DNA of 64,000 nucleotides, taken from UBA4923 sp964486135 (lineage in GTDB: Bacteria; Bacillota; Clostridia; Saccharofermentanales; DTU023). The DNA lies in the NCBI GenBank assembly GCA_964486135.1, contig CAZAKT010000002.1:1-64000 (forward strand), in the 5' to 3' direction. Below are positions 34,129-43,150 of the stretch, in pieces (the stretch's first letter is position 1; every line of letters starts with the position of its first letter). The position numbers and the translations under genes were made by a program. Under the pieces are notes generated by a model. That model saw nothing but the letters and a program-made list of their open reading frames with translations. It was not told the origin of the DNA and made no database searches.

Positions 34129-35103
34129 TCAGCGTTCCTCGCGGAAATAGTTCAAGCCGGTTCCGGCCGGTTGGGCATGCTCCTTGATCTGCATCATGCT
34201 GGTGATGATCAGGACGATGATGGTGGCGATGAAGGGGAACATGCGATAGATGGGGATGGGCAGTCCCTTGATGGGGATGTACATGTACATGACACTCAAG
34301 CCACCGAAGATGATGGAGCAGTAGATGGCACGCAAGGGGTTCCAGGTGGCGAAAATGACGAGGGCGATAGCCAGCCAGCCATAGCCGCTGATGCAGTCCT
34401 GGACCCAGATGCCCTTCTGGTCCACCATGGACATGTACATGCCGCCCAGTCCGCAGAGGCCGCCTCCCCCAAGGGCCGCCAGGTAACGGTAGCGGGTGAC
34501 ATTGATGCCCGCGCTATCCGCAGTCGCGGGGCTTTCCCCCACGGCCCGAAGGGAGAGTCCCTTCCGGGTCCGGTTCAGGAACCAACCCAGGAAGAAGGCG
34601 GTCACCAGGGCCAGGTAGACCAGCCAGTTGTACTTGAAGAATATGGTCCCTATCACAGGGATTTCCGCCAATTTCCCGAAATTGATCCGTGAGTACATGG
34701 CCTTGGTCTGATCATTGACCGTCACGTAGCCGCCGGCCTTATGGCCCAGGACTTCACCGAAGAACTTGCCGAAGCCCGTACCGAAAATTGCCAGTGTCAG
34801 GCCGGTCACATTCTGGTTTGCCCGAAGCGAGACGGTCAGCACGGCATAGATGAGGCCGCCCAGGGCCCCACAGAGGAAGGCAAAGAGGAAGGCGAAGACG
34901 GCTGCCAGAAGACCTCCCTGGCCGAACCAGTGCTCCACATACCAGGCGCCGGCCAGGCCGGCCACCGCCCCCATATACATGAGACCCTCGACCCCCAGGT
35001 TGAGGCTGCCGGATTTTTCCGTCAGTATCTCGCCACAGGTGGCAAAGAGGAGCGGGGTCCCGGCCAGGATGGCCGCGTTCAAAAGATTGATCACACTTGT
35101 CAT
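34129..35103 (-). CDS. BMP-system ABC transporter permease, second subunit
   Basis: This 324-residue BPD_transp_2 permease (NupQ/YufQ-like) contains GSLNLGVEGLMYMGAVAGLAG, LTLAIFGTGFGKFFGEVLG and the cytoplasmic loop KGLSLRAVGESPATADSAGI. It is paired with the permease encoded just upstream on the same strand (4-nt overlap). It is a paralogue of the subunit at 14123 but differs throughout, so the two importers probably handle different ligands. Confidence 0.92.
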   Translation of the reverse strand: MTSVINLLNAAILAGTPLLFATCGEILTEKSGSLNLGVEGLMYMGAVAGLAGAWYVEHWFGQGGLLAAVFAFLFAFLCGALGGLIYAVLTVSLRANQNVTGLTLAIFGTGFGKFFGEVLGHKAGGYVTVNDQTKAMYSRINFGKLAEIPVIGTIFFKYNWLVYLALVTAFFLGWFLNRTRKGLSLRAVGESPATADSAGINVTRYRYLAALGGGGLCGLGGMYMSMVDQKGIWVQDCISGYGWLAIALVIFATWNPLRAIYCSIIFGGLSVMYMYIPIKGLPIPIYRMFPFIATIIVLIITSMMQIKEHAQPAGTGLNYFREER

Positions 35104-36308
35104 GCCGTCACCTCCTCCAGCATTTCCTCGATCTGAGCCTTGCTGTGCCTGAAGACCAGACGGTACTCGATGAAGAGTTCACAGCCCAGCATGAAGAAGA
35201 GGATGATCCCGGTCAGAAGGTCAGCCGCTGACGCGGGGATCTTCATGGTTGACTGGATGGAGAGGGAGCCCTTTTTCAGCATGGCGATGAAGATGGAGAC
35301 GGGGATCATAATAAAGGGATTCAACTTTGCCAGCCAGGCGACAATGATGGCTGTAAAGCCAACACCGCCGGCAGTGGTTTCCGTCAGGGTATAGTCGGCT
35401 CCGGCCACCTGGAAGTAGCCTGCCAGGCCACAGAGGGCACCGGAGATGATCAGGGTCCTGATTTGGATCCAACGGGTATTCATACCGGCGTAGCGTGCCG
35501 TATTGAGTGAATCGCCGATGACGGAAATCTCGTAGCCGTGCTTGGTCTTCTTAAGGTAGAGATAGGCCAGGACGGCCAGGGCCAGGGCGAAGATCCAGCC
35601 GATGTGGACACCAAAGATCTTGGGCAGGACGATCGTTTCCAGGGAATCCTTGAAGTTGATGATCTTGGGGAAGGTCGTCTTGGGTGGCTTCCAGCCCTGC
35701 AACTGCTTGAGGTAGTTGATGTACTCAATGGCGATATAGTTCAACATAAGGGTGAAGAGGGTCTCATTGGTACCCCACTTGGTTTTGAAGAAGGCGGGCA
35801 GGAAACCGAAGAGGGCCCCGCCCGTGATGGCCGCCAGTACCAAGAGGATATGGAGGGGAATGAAGGCGATCTCGATCCCCCGGTTGACCACGGAGACGAC
35901 GATGTGCGACATAAAGATGGCGCCGGCCAGGATCTGGCCTTCCCCTCCGATGTTCCAAAATCTCATCTTGAAGGCAAAGGCGATGGCGATCCCGGCGATG
36001 AGCAGGGGAACCGCCAGGCGGAATGTCTCCGCCGCCGAAGTCTTGGTTCCGAAGGAGCCGGTAGCCATACTGATGTAGGCCGATGCCGGGTTCTTGCCGA
36101 TCAGGGCCAGCAGGAGGGCTCCCGCTAGGAGGGCCAGGAGGAAGCCGATGACGTAGATCAGGATCTTCTTCCGGGTCTTGACGGTTCCACGTTTGGTGAT
36201 CCGGACAAAGGGTTCCTTGATCACGCAAAGGAGAGCCTCCTGACAAGGCGGGCAGCTTTCGGCCGATCCTTCTTGTCTGGCTTGGTCTTTGATTTCAGGA
36301 TCTGTCAT
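35100..36308 (-). CDS. BMP-system ABC transporter permease, first subunit
   Basis: This 402-residue BPD_transp_2 permease (NupP/YufP-like) contains FAFKMRFWNIGGEGQILAG, TNETLFTLMLNYIAIEYI and the loop KHGYEISVIGDSLNTARYAG. It carries a hydrophilic N-terminal leader of about 45 residues with a cysteine cluster (CPPCQEALLC) before the first span, which is unusual for the family. Its ATG overlaps the stop of the ATPase gene (ATGA). It is co-transcribed with the ATPase and the second permease. Confidence 0.92.
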   Translation of the reverse strand: MTDPEIKDQARQEGSAESCPPCQEALLCVIKEPFVRITKRGTVKTRKKILIYVIGFLLALLAGALLLALIGKNPASAYISMATGSFGTKTSAAETFRLAVPLLIAGIAIAFAFKMRFWNIGGEGQILAGAIFMSHIVVSVVNRGIEIAFIPLHILLVLAAITGGALFGFLPAFFKTKWGTNETLFTLMLNYIAIEYINYLKQLQGWKPPKTTFPKIINFKDSLETIVLPKIFGVHIGWIFALALAVLAYLYLKKTKHGYEISVIGDSLNTARYAGMNTRWIQIRTLIISGALCGLAGYFQVAGADYTLTETTAGGVGFTAIIVAWLAKLNPFIMIPVSIFIAMLKKGSLSIQSTMKIPASAADLLTGIILFFMLGCELFIEYRLVFRHSKAQIEEMLEEVTA

Positions 36309-37879
36309 ACGGCGGCAGCTCCTTCCGTTTCTTCAAGCTCGTGGCCGAGCATCATAAGTCCGATCGCCTGTTTAGTTGTTCTGCGGGGATCGACCACGCC
36401 CATGGCCCGCCCATCACTCAGGACCAGGAGACGGTCGGAAATTTCCATAAGGACATCGAGGTCCTCACCGATAAAGATGACGGCCACCCCTTTTTCCTTT
36501 TGCTCATTGAGCAGGCGGTAGATGGTATAGGAAGAGTTGATATCGAGGCCGCGCACAGGGTAGGCGGCGATCAGGAGCCTGGGGCTGGAATCGATCTCCC
36601 TGCCTACGAGCACCTTCTGGACGTTGCCACCCGAGAGTTTCCGGATGGGGGTGAAGACATCGGGTGTGACAATCTCCAGTTCCTCGACCAGCCTTTCGGC
36701 AACCTCCCTGGGTTTTTTCCGATCCACCAGAAAACTCTTGTTTTGCTTGTAGCTTTTCAGGAGGATGTTGTCGACCATATCAAGTGAGGGGACCAGGCCC
36801 ATCCCCAATCTGTCCTCGGGGACAAAGGCCAGGGCTACCCCCTTTTTCGCGATTTCATTGGGTGACTTGCCGACCAGGTTCTCCTCAACTTCAAAACCGT
36901 TGACGAAGCTCTGGTAGAGAATAGCGCCTCCGGTGACCGGGTAGAGGCCGGTGATGGCCTCGCACAACTCCCTTTGGCCACTTCCGGTGATCCCGGCGAT
37001 GCCCAGGATCTCCCCCCCGAAGGCCTCAAAGGATACATCTTCCAGGGCCCGGGTTTTCTCGGGGGTCAGGCAGGTCAGTGAAGTGATCCGGAGGACAGGT
37101 TTCTTGTCGCCGATGACGGGCCGGTCAATCTCAAGGGATACGGACCGGCCGACCATCATATCCGTCAAGGATTGGACGGTCGCGTCCTTGGTCTCAATCG
37201 TATCGATGTATTCGCCCTTCCTGAGGACCGTGACCCGGTCGGAAACTGCCAGGACCTCATTCAGCTTATGGGTGATGAGGATAATGGATTTATTGTCCTC
37301 TTTCATAGCCCGCAGGACATCGAAGAGTTTTTCGGTCTCCTGGGGGGTCAGGACGGCGGTGGGCTCATCCAGGATCAGGATGTCCGCGCCGCGGTAGAGG
37401 GCCTTGACGATCTCGACGGTCTGTTTCTCCGAAATGGACATGTCGTAGACCTTCTTATTGGGTTCGATATTGAAGCCATAGCGGTCTCCGATTTCCTTGA
37501 CATGTTTTGCCAGCGCCCGCCTGTTGATGGTGGTGCCGCCCGGCAGACCCAGGACAATATTCTCGGCCGCCGTGAAAACTTCAACCAGCTTGTAGTGCTG
37601 ATGCACCATACCGATATTAAGGGCAAAGGCATCCCTGGGCTCGCAAATCGCGACAGGATTACCATTTATACGGATTTCACCCAGATCAGGGAAATAAATA
37701 CCGGAGAGAACATTCATGAGAGTGGTCTTGCCGCTCCCGTTCTCCCCCAGCAGGGAGAGGATTTCACCTTTTCTCAGTTCGAGATGAACGTCCTTAAGGG
37801 CCTCGACCTTGCCAAAACGTTTACAGACATGGGTCATCTCGACCACATTTTCGACGGCGGGTCTCTGCAAATCTTGCAT
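36305..37879 (-). CDS. BMP-system ABC transporter ATP-binding protein, two ABC domains
   Basis: This 524-residue duplicated ATPase has an N-terminal domain with Walker A GENGSGKTTL, a degenerate signature (MSISEKQTVEIVKA) and Walker B ILILDEPTAVLTP. The C-terminal domain has a lysine-less P-loop (GITGSGQREL), signature LSGGNVQKVLVGRE and Walker B LLIAAYPVRGLD. The ATG at 37879 is chosen over 37924 because GGAGG lies 6-7 nt before it. It follows the binding-protein gene across a structured 187-nt gap. It is distinct from the ATPase at 11394. Confidence 0.92.
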   Translation of the reverse strand: MQDLQRPAVENVVEMTHVCKRFGKVEALKDVHLELRKGEILSLLGENGSGKTTLMNVLSGIYFPDLGEIRINGNPVAICEPRDAFALNIGMVHQHYKLVEVFTAAENIVLGLPGGTTINRRALAKHVKEIGDRYGFNIEPNKKVYDMSISEKQTVEIVKALYRGADILILDEPTAVLTPQETEKLFDVLRAMKEDNKSIILITHKLNEVLAVSDRVTVLRKGEYIDTIETKDATVQSLTDMMVGRSVSLEIDRPVIGDKKPVLRITSLTCLTPEKTRALEDVSFEAFGGEILGIAGITGSGQRELCEAITGLYPVTGGAILYQSFVNGFEVEENLVGKSPNEIAKKGVALAFVPEDRLGMGLVPSLDMVDNILLKSYKQNKSFLVDRKKPREVAERLVEELEIVTPDVFTPIRKLSGGNVQKVLVGREIDSSPRLLIAAYPVRGLDINSSYTIYRLLNEQKEKGVAVIFIGEDLDVLMEISDRLLVLSDGRAMGVVDPRRTTKQAIGLMMLGHELEETEGAAAV

Positions 37880-37939
37880 AGTTTTCCTCCATCCGATACA
37901 GGGAACGCCTAACCGCTCATGCATCCGGATACTGAAAAC

Positions 37940-38041
37940 CGCCGCAATGCGAAAGCTCTGCGCGGCCTTATCCCAATAAAGCTGCGGTGATCACATTGCG
38001 GCGATTGTGTGCTCAGGGGGCGCGCTTTGACAGCGCGCCCC
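37940..38041 (-). promoter_or_regulatory. Two intercistronic hairpins between binding-protein and ATPase genes
   Basis: GGGGCGCGCT (38017-38026) and AGCGCGCCCC (38032-38041) form a perfect 10-bp stem with a 5-nt loop, 26 nt after the binding-protein stop and with no U-tract. Further on, CGCCGCAATG (37940-37949) pairs with CATTGCGGCG (37994-38003) around 44 nt. They probably protect the binding-protein mRNA or reduce read-through into the ATPase gene. Confidence 0.6.
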
Positions 38042-38066
38042 TTCAATTAACTCTTTGAGCCGATAC

Positions 38067-39200
38067 TTATTCACCGAAGAATTCGATGCCTTCAAGGATG
38101 TGCTCCCAGGCAGGTGAAGAGGCGGGCTCGATGTAGGTCTCACCTTCCTTGACAACGACTTCACCGTCACTGTTGGTCAGGGGGCCTGTGAAGACATCCC
38201 AGTCACCGGACAGGATCTTGGCGCGGGCTTCCTCGATCGCCTCGGCGGTACCCTCGGCGACGAGGGCCTCATTCAGGCGGGAGATATCGACTGCGCCTTC
38301 AGCCAGACCTTCACCCCAGTCCTTGGGGATGGGCTTGCCGTCGACATAGTTGCTGACCGCCAGGACCAGGTAACGGGACCAGTCCCAAACGGCGGAGGTC
38401 AGGGTCGCGTTGGGCGCGGCATCGATCATGTCGGAGTTATAGCCGACATGGAAGACACCCTCAGCCTCGGCGGCCGTCGCTGGCGCGGTGGAGTCACAGT
38501 GCTGGCCGATCACGTCACAGCCTGCCTCGATCAGGGCCTTGGCGGCCTGGGCTTCGGCGGGCGGATCGTTCCAGGAGTTGGTGTTCATAACCAGCATTTT
38601 GACGTCGGGGTTGACGCTCTTGGCGCCGAGGTAGAAGCCGGTGAAGCCTTGGATACACTCAGCGAAGGGGTAGGCGTTGACATAACCCAGCAGATTCTTT
38701 TCCGTCTTCAGGCCGGCGGCGATGCCGGACAGGTAACGGGCCTGGTAGATCTTGCCAAAATAGTTGTGGGCGTTATCCATATCGCTCTGGGCGCACTGGT
38801 AGCCGGAGGCGTGACAGAATTCCACGTCGGGATTGTCCGCCGCGACTTCCATAACATAGTTTTCAAAACCGAAGCTGGTCGCGAAAATGATATGGCAGCC
38901 CTGCTCGACGAGTTCTCTCAGCGCGGCTTCACATTCAGCGTCTTCGGGTGTATTGAACTTGTTGACGATCTGGTCATCCTTCAACCCGAGCTCTTTTTGC
39001 ATTTTCTGGGTCCCCAGGTCGTGGTTGTAGGTATAGCCCATGTCGCTGGGGTCCGTGATGTGGACAAAGCCGAGCTTGATGTTTTCGAGCGTAACGCCGT
39101 CATCAGCTGGGGGCTTTTCCTCCTTTTTGTCGCACGCCACCAGTGTCACCACAAACGCGACGCACAACAAGATTACAATCAGTTTTTTGAAATGTTGCAT
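38067..39200 (-). CDS. BMP-family ABC transporter substrate-binding lipoprotein, second system
   Basis: This 377-residue lipoprotein has a signal with lipobox LVAC. It has a Bmp/Med-type binding fold: KLGFVHITDPSDMGYTYNHD, HIIFATSFGFENYVMEVA, IGQHCDSTAPATAAEAEG and SAVWDWSRYLVLAVSNY. It is only distantly similar to the protein at 10260, so another nucleoside, purine or related ligand is likely. ATG 39200 is supported by TTGGAGGAAAAG just before it. It is the first gene of the minus-strand importer, followed by hairpins that separate it from the ATPase. Confidence 0.92.
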   Translation of the reverse strand: MQHFKKLIVILLCVAFVVTLVACDKKEEKPPADDGVTLENIKLGFVHITDPSDMGYTYNHDLGTQKMQKELGLKDDQIVNKFNTPEDAECEAALRELVEQGCHIIFATSFGFENYVMEVAADNPDVEFCHASGYQCAQSDMDNAHNYFGKIYQARYLSGIAAGLKTEKNLLGYVNAYPFAECIQGFTGFYLGAKSVNPDVKMLVMNTNSWNDPPAEAQAAKALIEAGCDVIGQHCDSTAPATAAEAEGVFHVGYNSDMIDAAPNATLTSAVWDWSRYLVLAVSNYVDGKPIPKDWGEGLAEGAVDISRLNEALVAEGTAEAIEEARAKILSGDWDVFTGPLTNSDGEVVVKEGETYIEPASSPAWEHILEGIEFFGE

Positions 39201-39234
39201 AGCCTTTTCCTCCAAAAGGGTTATTGTATTGGTT

Positions 39235-39243
39235 ATGATAGCA
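39235..39243 (-). promoter_or_regulatory. Extended -10 promoter of the second BMP transporter
   Basis: TGC-TATCAT on the minus strand lies 34 nt before the binding-protein ATG. The -35 region is weak. The 152-nt gap to the divergent thrC contains no other feature I can support, apart from a possible TATGAT -10 (39292-39297) for thrC. Confidence 0.5.
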
Positions 39244-39352
39244 TAGTTTCCGGCCGACCAAAAGCTGATTCAACCAAGCTTTCGGCCTGTATATGATAAA
39301 CTGGGAACTGGGAATCGGCCCCTTTTTATTCATTTGCAAGGAGACATCTTCA

Positions 39353-40612
39353 ATGCCCAAAACACACAAGTCAACCCTTCCCCAACTGCTCGGCTATACC
39401 TGCACACTCTGCCAACGCCACTATCCCTACGAGGAAGAGATGCTCACCTGCCCCAGCTGTGGGGAGACCGGCATCCTGGATATTGTTTACGATTATCAGG
39501 TCATCCGCGAACAGTTGAGCCGGGAAAGCCTCAGCCGGGACCCCGACTGGAGCATGTGGCGCTACAAGGCCCTCCTGCCCTTGGAAGACCGGGAGTATTC
39601 GAGCTTTTTGAGGGTAGGCTGGACACCCCTTTATCCCTCGCTTCGTCTGGCTGATGAACTTGGGATCAAGGCTCTTTACCTGAAGGACGACGGCCTCAAT
39701 CCGACAGCCTCCCTGAAGGACAGGGCCAGCGCTGTCGCCGTGGCCAAGGCGCTTGAGCTTGGCTACGATACCATCTCCTGTTCGTCCACGGGCAATGCGG
39801 CCTCCTCCTGCGCCGGCAACGCGGCCAGGGCCGGCCTGAAAGCCGTCATCTTCGTCCCCGAGCGGGCCCCGCAGGGGAAGCTGGCGCAGATGCTGATCTT
39901 TGGCGCCCGGGTGGTCTCTGTGATAGGCGACTATCGGGAGACCTTCAATCTTTCGAAAGCAGCCATCGCCAAGTATGGCTGGTATAATCGGAATGCCGGC
40001 ATAAACCCTGTCATGGCGGAGGGCAAAAAGACCGTTTCCCTGGAAATTGCCGAGCAGCTGGCTTTCGAACCCACGGACTGGGTGGCCGTTTCGGTCGGGG
40101 ACGGTTGTACAATCGCGGGTGTCTATCTCGGTTTTCGTGATCTTCTTGAACTGGGAATGATCGACCGGATCCCCAAGATCCTGGGGGTCCAGTCAACCGG
40201 TTGTTCGCCCTTTGTCGACGCGGCGCGGGACCAGGCCCCCCTGAAGCCGACTCCAGAAAACACCCTGGCCGACTCGATCTCCGTCGGTGTCCCGCGAAAC
40301 CCGGTCAAGGCCCTGCGGGCCGTCTCAGCGACGGGGGGGGCCTGGATTGCCGTGCCAGATCAGGCTATTTTGGAGGCCATGAGCGAATTGGGCCGTAAAG
40401 AGGGCGTTTTTGGAGAACCCGCCGGCGCGGCCTCCTATGCCGGGGTCAGGCAGGCGGTTGCCCAGGGGATCATTGGGGCGGATGAGACGGTAACCTGCAT
40501 CTGCTCCGGCAGTGGCTTGAAAGACGTGGTCAATGCCCTGAAGGCGGCGGGAGAACCCATCCGTTGCCGGCCCGACCTCAAGGAACTGGAGGAGACGGAT
40601 CTGTTTGTATAA
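39353..40612 (+). CDS. thrC: Threonine synthase
   Basis: This 419-residue fold-type II PLP enzyme converts O-phosphohomoserine to threonine. It has an N-terminal zinc-ribbon (CTLC and CPSC), found in many bacterial threonine synthases. The PLP lysine motif is NPTASLKDRASAVAVAKA, with SSTGNAASSCAGNAARAG and the C-terminal CICSGSGLKDVVNA. The ATG at 39353 is chosen because AAGGAG lies 9 nt before it; the 20 upstream in-frame codons do not match the family. No hom or thrB is adjacent. A mutated inverted repeat follows the stop but has no U-tract. Confidence 0.92.
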   Translation: MPKTHKSTLPQLLGYTCTLCQRHYPYEEEMLTCPSCGETGILDIVYDYQVIREQLSRESLSRDPDWSMWRYKALLPLEDREYSSFLRVGWTPLYPSLRLADELGIKALYLKDDGLNPTASLKDRASAVAVAKALELGYDTISCSSTGNAASSCAGNAARAGLKAVIFVPERAPQGKLAQMLIFGARVVSVIGDYRETFNLSKAAIAKYGWYNRNAGINPVMAEGKKTVSLEIAEQLAFEPTDWVAVSVGDGCTIAGVYLGFRDLLELGMIDRIPKILGVQSTGCSPFVDAARDQAPLKPTPENTLADSISVGVPRNPVKALRAVSATGGAWIAVPDQAILEAMSELGRKEGVFGEPAGAASYAGVRQAVAQGIIGADETVTCICSGSGLKDVVNALKAAGEPIRCRPDLKELEETDLFV

Positions 40613-40683
40613 CGCGGGTTACCGAAACCGCGAATAGTTAGAAGCTATAGTCTGTCAAGGATCATCTATGAGGAGGAGTATTC

Positions 40684-43128
40684 ATGAGCCAGTACGAAAA
40701 ACTCGGTGTCTTCTATCTGGGGACTGAGAGCAAGAAAGTAGACGGGAGCGGGCAGGCAGATTTCATGTTGCTTGACTCCCGTGATTTGGTCACCCATGCC
40801 ATGTGTGTGGGTATGACAGGGAGCGGCAAGACGGGGCTGGGTATCTGTCTGCTGGAAGAGGCGGCCATGGACGGTATACCGGCCATTGTCGTCGATCCAA
40901 AGGGCGATATGGGCAATTTACTGCTTACCTTCCCTGATTTGAGCCCTGTGGATTTTGAGCCCTGGATACATCCCGAAGAGGCGGAGGCTGAGGGAATGAC
41001 GGTCAGTGAAATGGCCGCGAAAAAAGCCGAAGTCTGGCGTCAGGGTCTGGCCGATTCCATGCAGGATGGCGAGCGTATAAAGGCCCTGCGCGAAAGTGTG
41101 GAATTTGCCCTCTATACGCCGGGCGGCCAGTTCGGAAGGCCGCTTTCCCTGGAAGGCATGTTCCAGAGACCGGCTGCCGAGGCCGCGGAAGATCCTGAAT
41201 TGCTTCAGGAAGTCATCTCAACGACGGCGACCAGCCTGCTCCATCTGGTGGGGATCACCAACGTGGATCCAGTCTCCAGCCGGGAGCACGTCTTCCTGTC
41301 GACCTTGATCCAGAAGGCCTGGCAGGAGGGTGACGACGTCGCGATTTCTTCCCTGGTCAACTGGATCAGCAAGCCTCCCATGACAACTATCGGAGTCATG
41401 GATGTCGAGACCTATCTGCCGGAAAAAGACCGGTTCGCCCTGGCCCTGCGCTTCAACAACCTGGTTGCCTCACCCGCCTTCGCGGCCTTCATGGAGGGGG
41501 AACCCTTTGATATCCAATCCCTCCTCTACACCCCCGAGGGTAAACCGAAGATTTCCATTTTGACCCTGGCCCATCTGGCAGACGCTGAGCGTATGTTCGT
41601 GGTGACCCTCCTTCTGAACAGGATGATTGCCTGGATGCGGACGGAACAGGGTACCTCCTCCCTGAGGGCCCTCTTCTATATGGATGAGGTTTTCGGTTAC
41701 TTCCCGCCCGTCGCCGCCCCGCCGGCCAAAAAGCCGCTCCTGACCCTCCTGAAGACTGCCCGCGCCTACGGCCTGGGTATGGTCCTCGCGACACAGAATC
41801 CCGGTGATATTGACTATAAGGGACTGGCCAACGTCGGTACCTGGTTTGTCGGCCGGCTCACGACCGAGCGCGACCGTATGCGCCTCTTGGAAGGCATGGC
41901 CGACGAATCGATTGAGGGTGTCAACCGGGCCGAGCTGGGCCGGCTGATTGCAGGCCTGAAGCAGCGGGAGTTCGTCTTAAGGTCGGTCCGGGGCGGGGAG
42001 CCCACCCTCTTTCAGACCCGCTTCTGCATGTCCTACCTGGCCGGACCTCTGACCCGGGACCAGATCCGGCAGCTGGTCGCGGAGCAGGGCTACCTGCCGC
42101 CGGTGAAACCGTCACCGGCCCCGATTGAAAGGGAGCCAGTGGAGGAGTTGGAGACCTTGCCGGAGGAGCAGCCGCCTACGGAGGCACCGGTTGCGCCCAT
42201 AGCCCCGCCTCCAGCCGTCGAACAGGTCACTGTCGCACCGGTACCTGCGGCGGGCGTCGTGGTCAGCTATCTCCCCGGCCAGGCGGGACAGACCTATAAG
42301 CCTGCCCTGGCTGGATTTTTGACTGTCTACTATGAAAACGAGAAGAAGTCGGTCTCCCACACGGAGCAGGTTTCGCGCTTCACCCCCCTGGGAGAAGGAG
42401 TCGTCCCGGTCGATTGGAACAAGGATCTGGATCTCGGTCTCTCTCTCGACGATCTCGATTCGGAGCCGCCCGCCGGCGCCCAATACAAGGGCCTGCCAGC
42501 GGAGGCCAGGCTGAAGACCAGCTTTACGGCCTGGCAGCGGGCTCTGGCCGACACGGTCTGGCGTGATTCATCCCTGGAGATCCGCGAGCATAAGAAACTC
42601 GGACTGGTGTCCGATCTTGATGAAAACGAGCGGGACTTTGTCGCCCGGGTCAAAATGGCGGCCCGTGAACAGCGGGATGTCGAATTTGACGCCATTGAAG
42701 CCAAGTATGAGAAAAAACGGCTGGCCATGGAAGAGAAGATTGCCAAGGCCGAGGAAAGGATCGACCGGGTCAAGGATCAGGCCAAGGACGCCAAGATCCA
42801 ATCCGCGATTTCATTCGGCGCGGCCGCCCTGGGGGCGGTCCTGGGGAAATCCCTCCTCTCCCAGTCAACCGTCTACAAGTCCGCGACAGCCGCCAAGAGC
42901 GCCTCACGGGCGACCAAGTCTGCCAGCAACATCGGCCGGGCGGAAGAATCAGCCGAACGGGTCGAGCAGCAGATGGAACTCCTCGAGGCGGATATGAAGA
43001 AGGATCTCGAAATTGTCAGCGACCGCTATGAATCGGCGGCGGACGACATCGTTACGACGACCATCCGGCCCTTGAAGCGGGATGTTGTTGTCAATGCCTT
43101 CACCCTGGTCTGGCTGCCTCAGGACTAA
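40684..43128 (+). CDS. HerA/FtsK-superfamily ATPase with C-terminal coiled coil
   Basis: This 814-residue protein is an orphan ATPase. Its N-terminal half has Walker A MCVGMTGSGKTGLG, then IVVDPKGDMGNLL, Walker B RALFYMDEVFGYFPP and the sensor-like VLATQNPGDIDYKGL, which fit HerA-like (DUF87/DUF853) translocases. From about residue 470 a proline-rich linker leads to a unique region. The C-terminal roughly 200 residues form a charged coiled coil (EAKYEKKRLAMEEKIAKAEE) with a short glycine/alanine hydrophobic patch (AISFGAAALGAVLGKSLL). No nurA, nuclease or SIR2 partner is adjacent. The role is unknown; DNA or protein translocation is possible. GAGGAGG precedes the ATG. Confidence 0.85.
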   Translation: MSQYEKLGVFYLGTESKKVDGSGQADFMLLDSRDLVTHAMCVGMTGSGKTGLGICLLEEAAMDGIPAIVVDPKGDMGNLLLTFPDLSPVDFEPWIHPEEAEAEGMTVSEMAAKKAEVWRQGLADSMQDGERIKALRESVEFALYTPGGQFGRPLSLEGMFQRPAAEAAEDPELLQEVISTTATSLLHLVGITNVDPVSSREHVFLSTLIQKAWQEGDDVAISSLVNWISKPPMTTIGVMDVETYLPEKDRFALALRFNNLVASPAFAAFMEGEPFDIQSLLYTPEGKPKISILTLAHLADAERMFVVTLLLNRMIAWMRTEQGTSSLRALFYMDEVFGYFPPVAAPPAKKPLLTLLKTARAYGLGMVLATQNPGDIDYKGLANVGTWFVGRLTTERDRMRLLEGMADESIEGVNRAELGRLIAGLKQREFVLRSVRGGEPTLFQTRFCMSYLAGPLTRDQIRQLVAEQGYLPPVKPSPAPIEREPVEELETLPEEQPPTEAPVAPIAPPPAVEQVTVAPVPAAGVVVSYLPGQAGQTYKPALAGFLTVYYENEKKSVSHTEQVSRFTPLGEGVVPVDWNKDLDLGLSLDDLDSEPPAGAQYKGLPAEARLKTSFTAWQRALADTVWRDSSLEIREHKKLGLVSDLDENERDFVARVKMAAREQRDVEFDAIEAKYEKKRLAMEEKIAKAEERIDRVKDQAKDAKIQSAISFGAAALGAVLGKSLLSQSTVYKSATAAKSASRATKSASNIGRAEESAERVEQQMELLEADMKKDLEIVSDRYESAADDIVTTTIRPLKRDVVVNAFTLVWLPQD

Positions 43129-43150
43129 GGGGACGGTCAAGAGATTAAGA

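Noticed and set aside
40684..43128. Antiphage defence island around the HerA-like ATPase
   Set aside because: Neighbours are housekeeping genes (thrC, lplA), with no nuclease, SIR2, restriction or toxin genes nearby.
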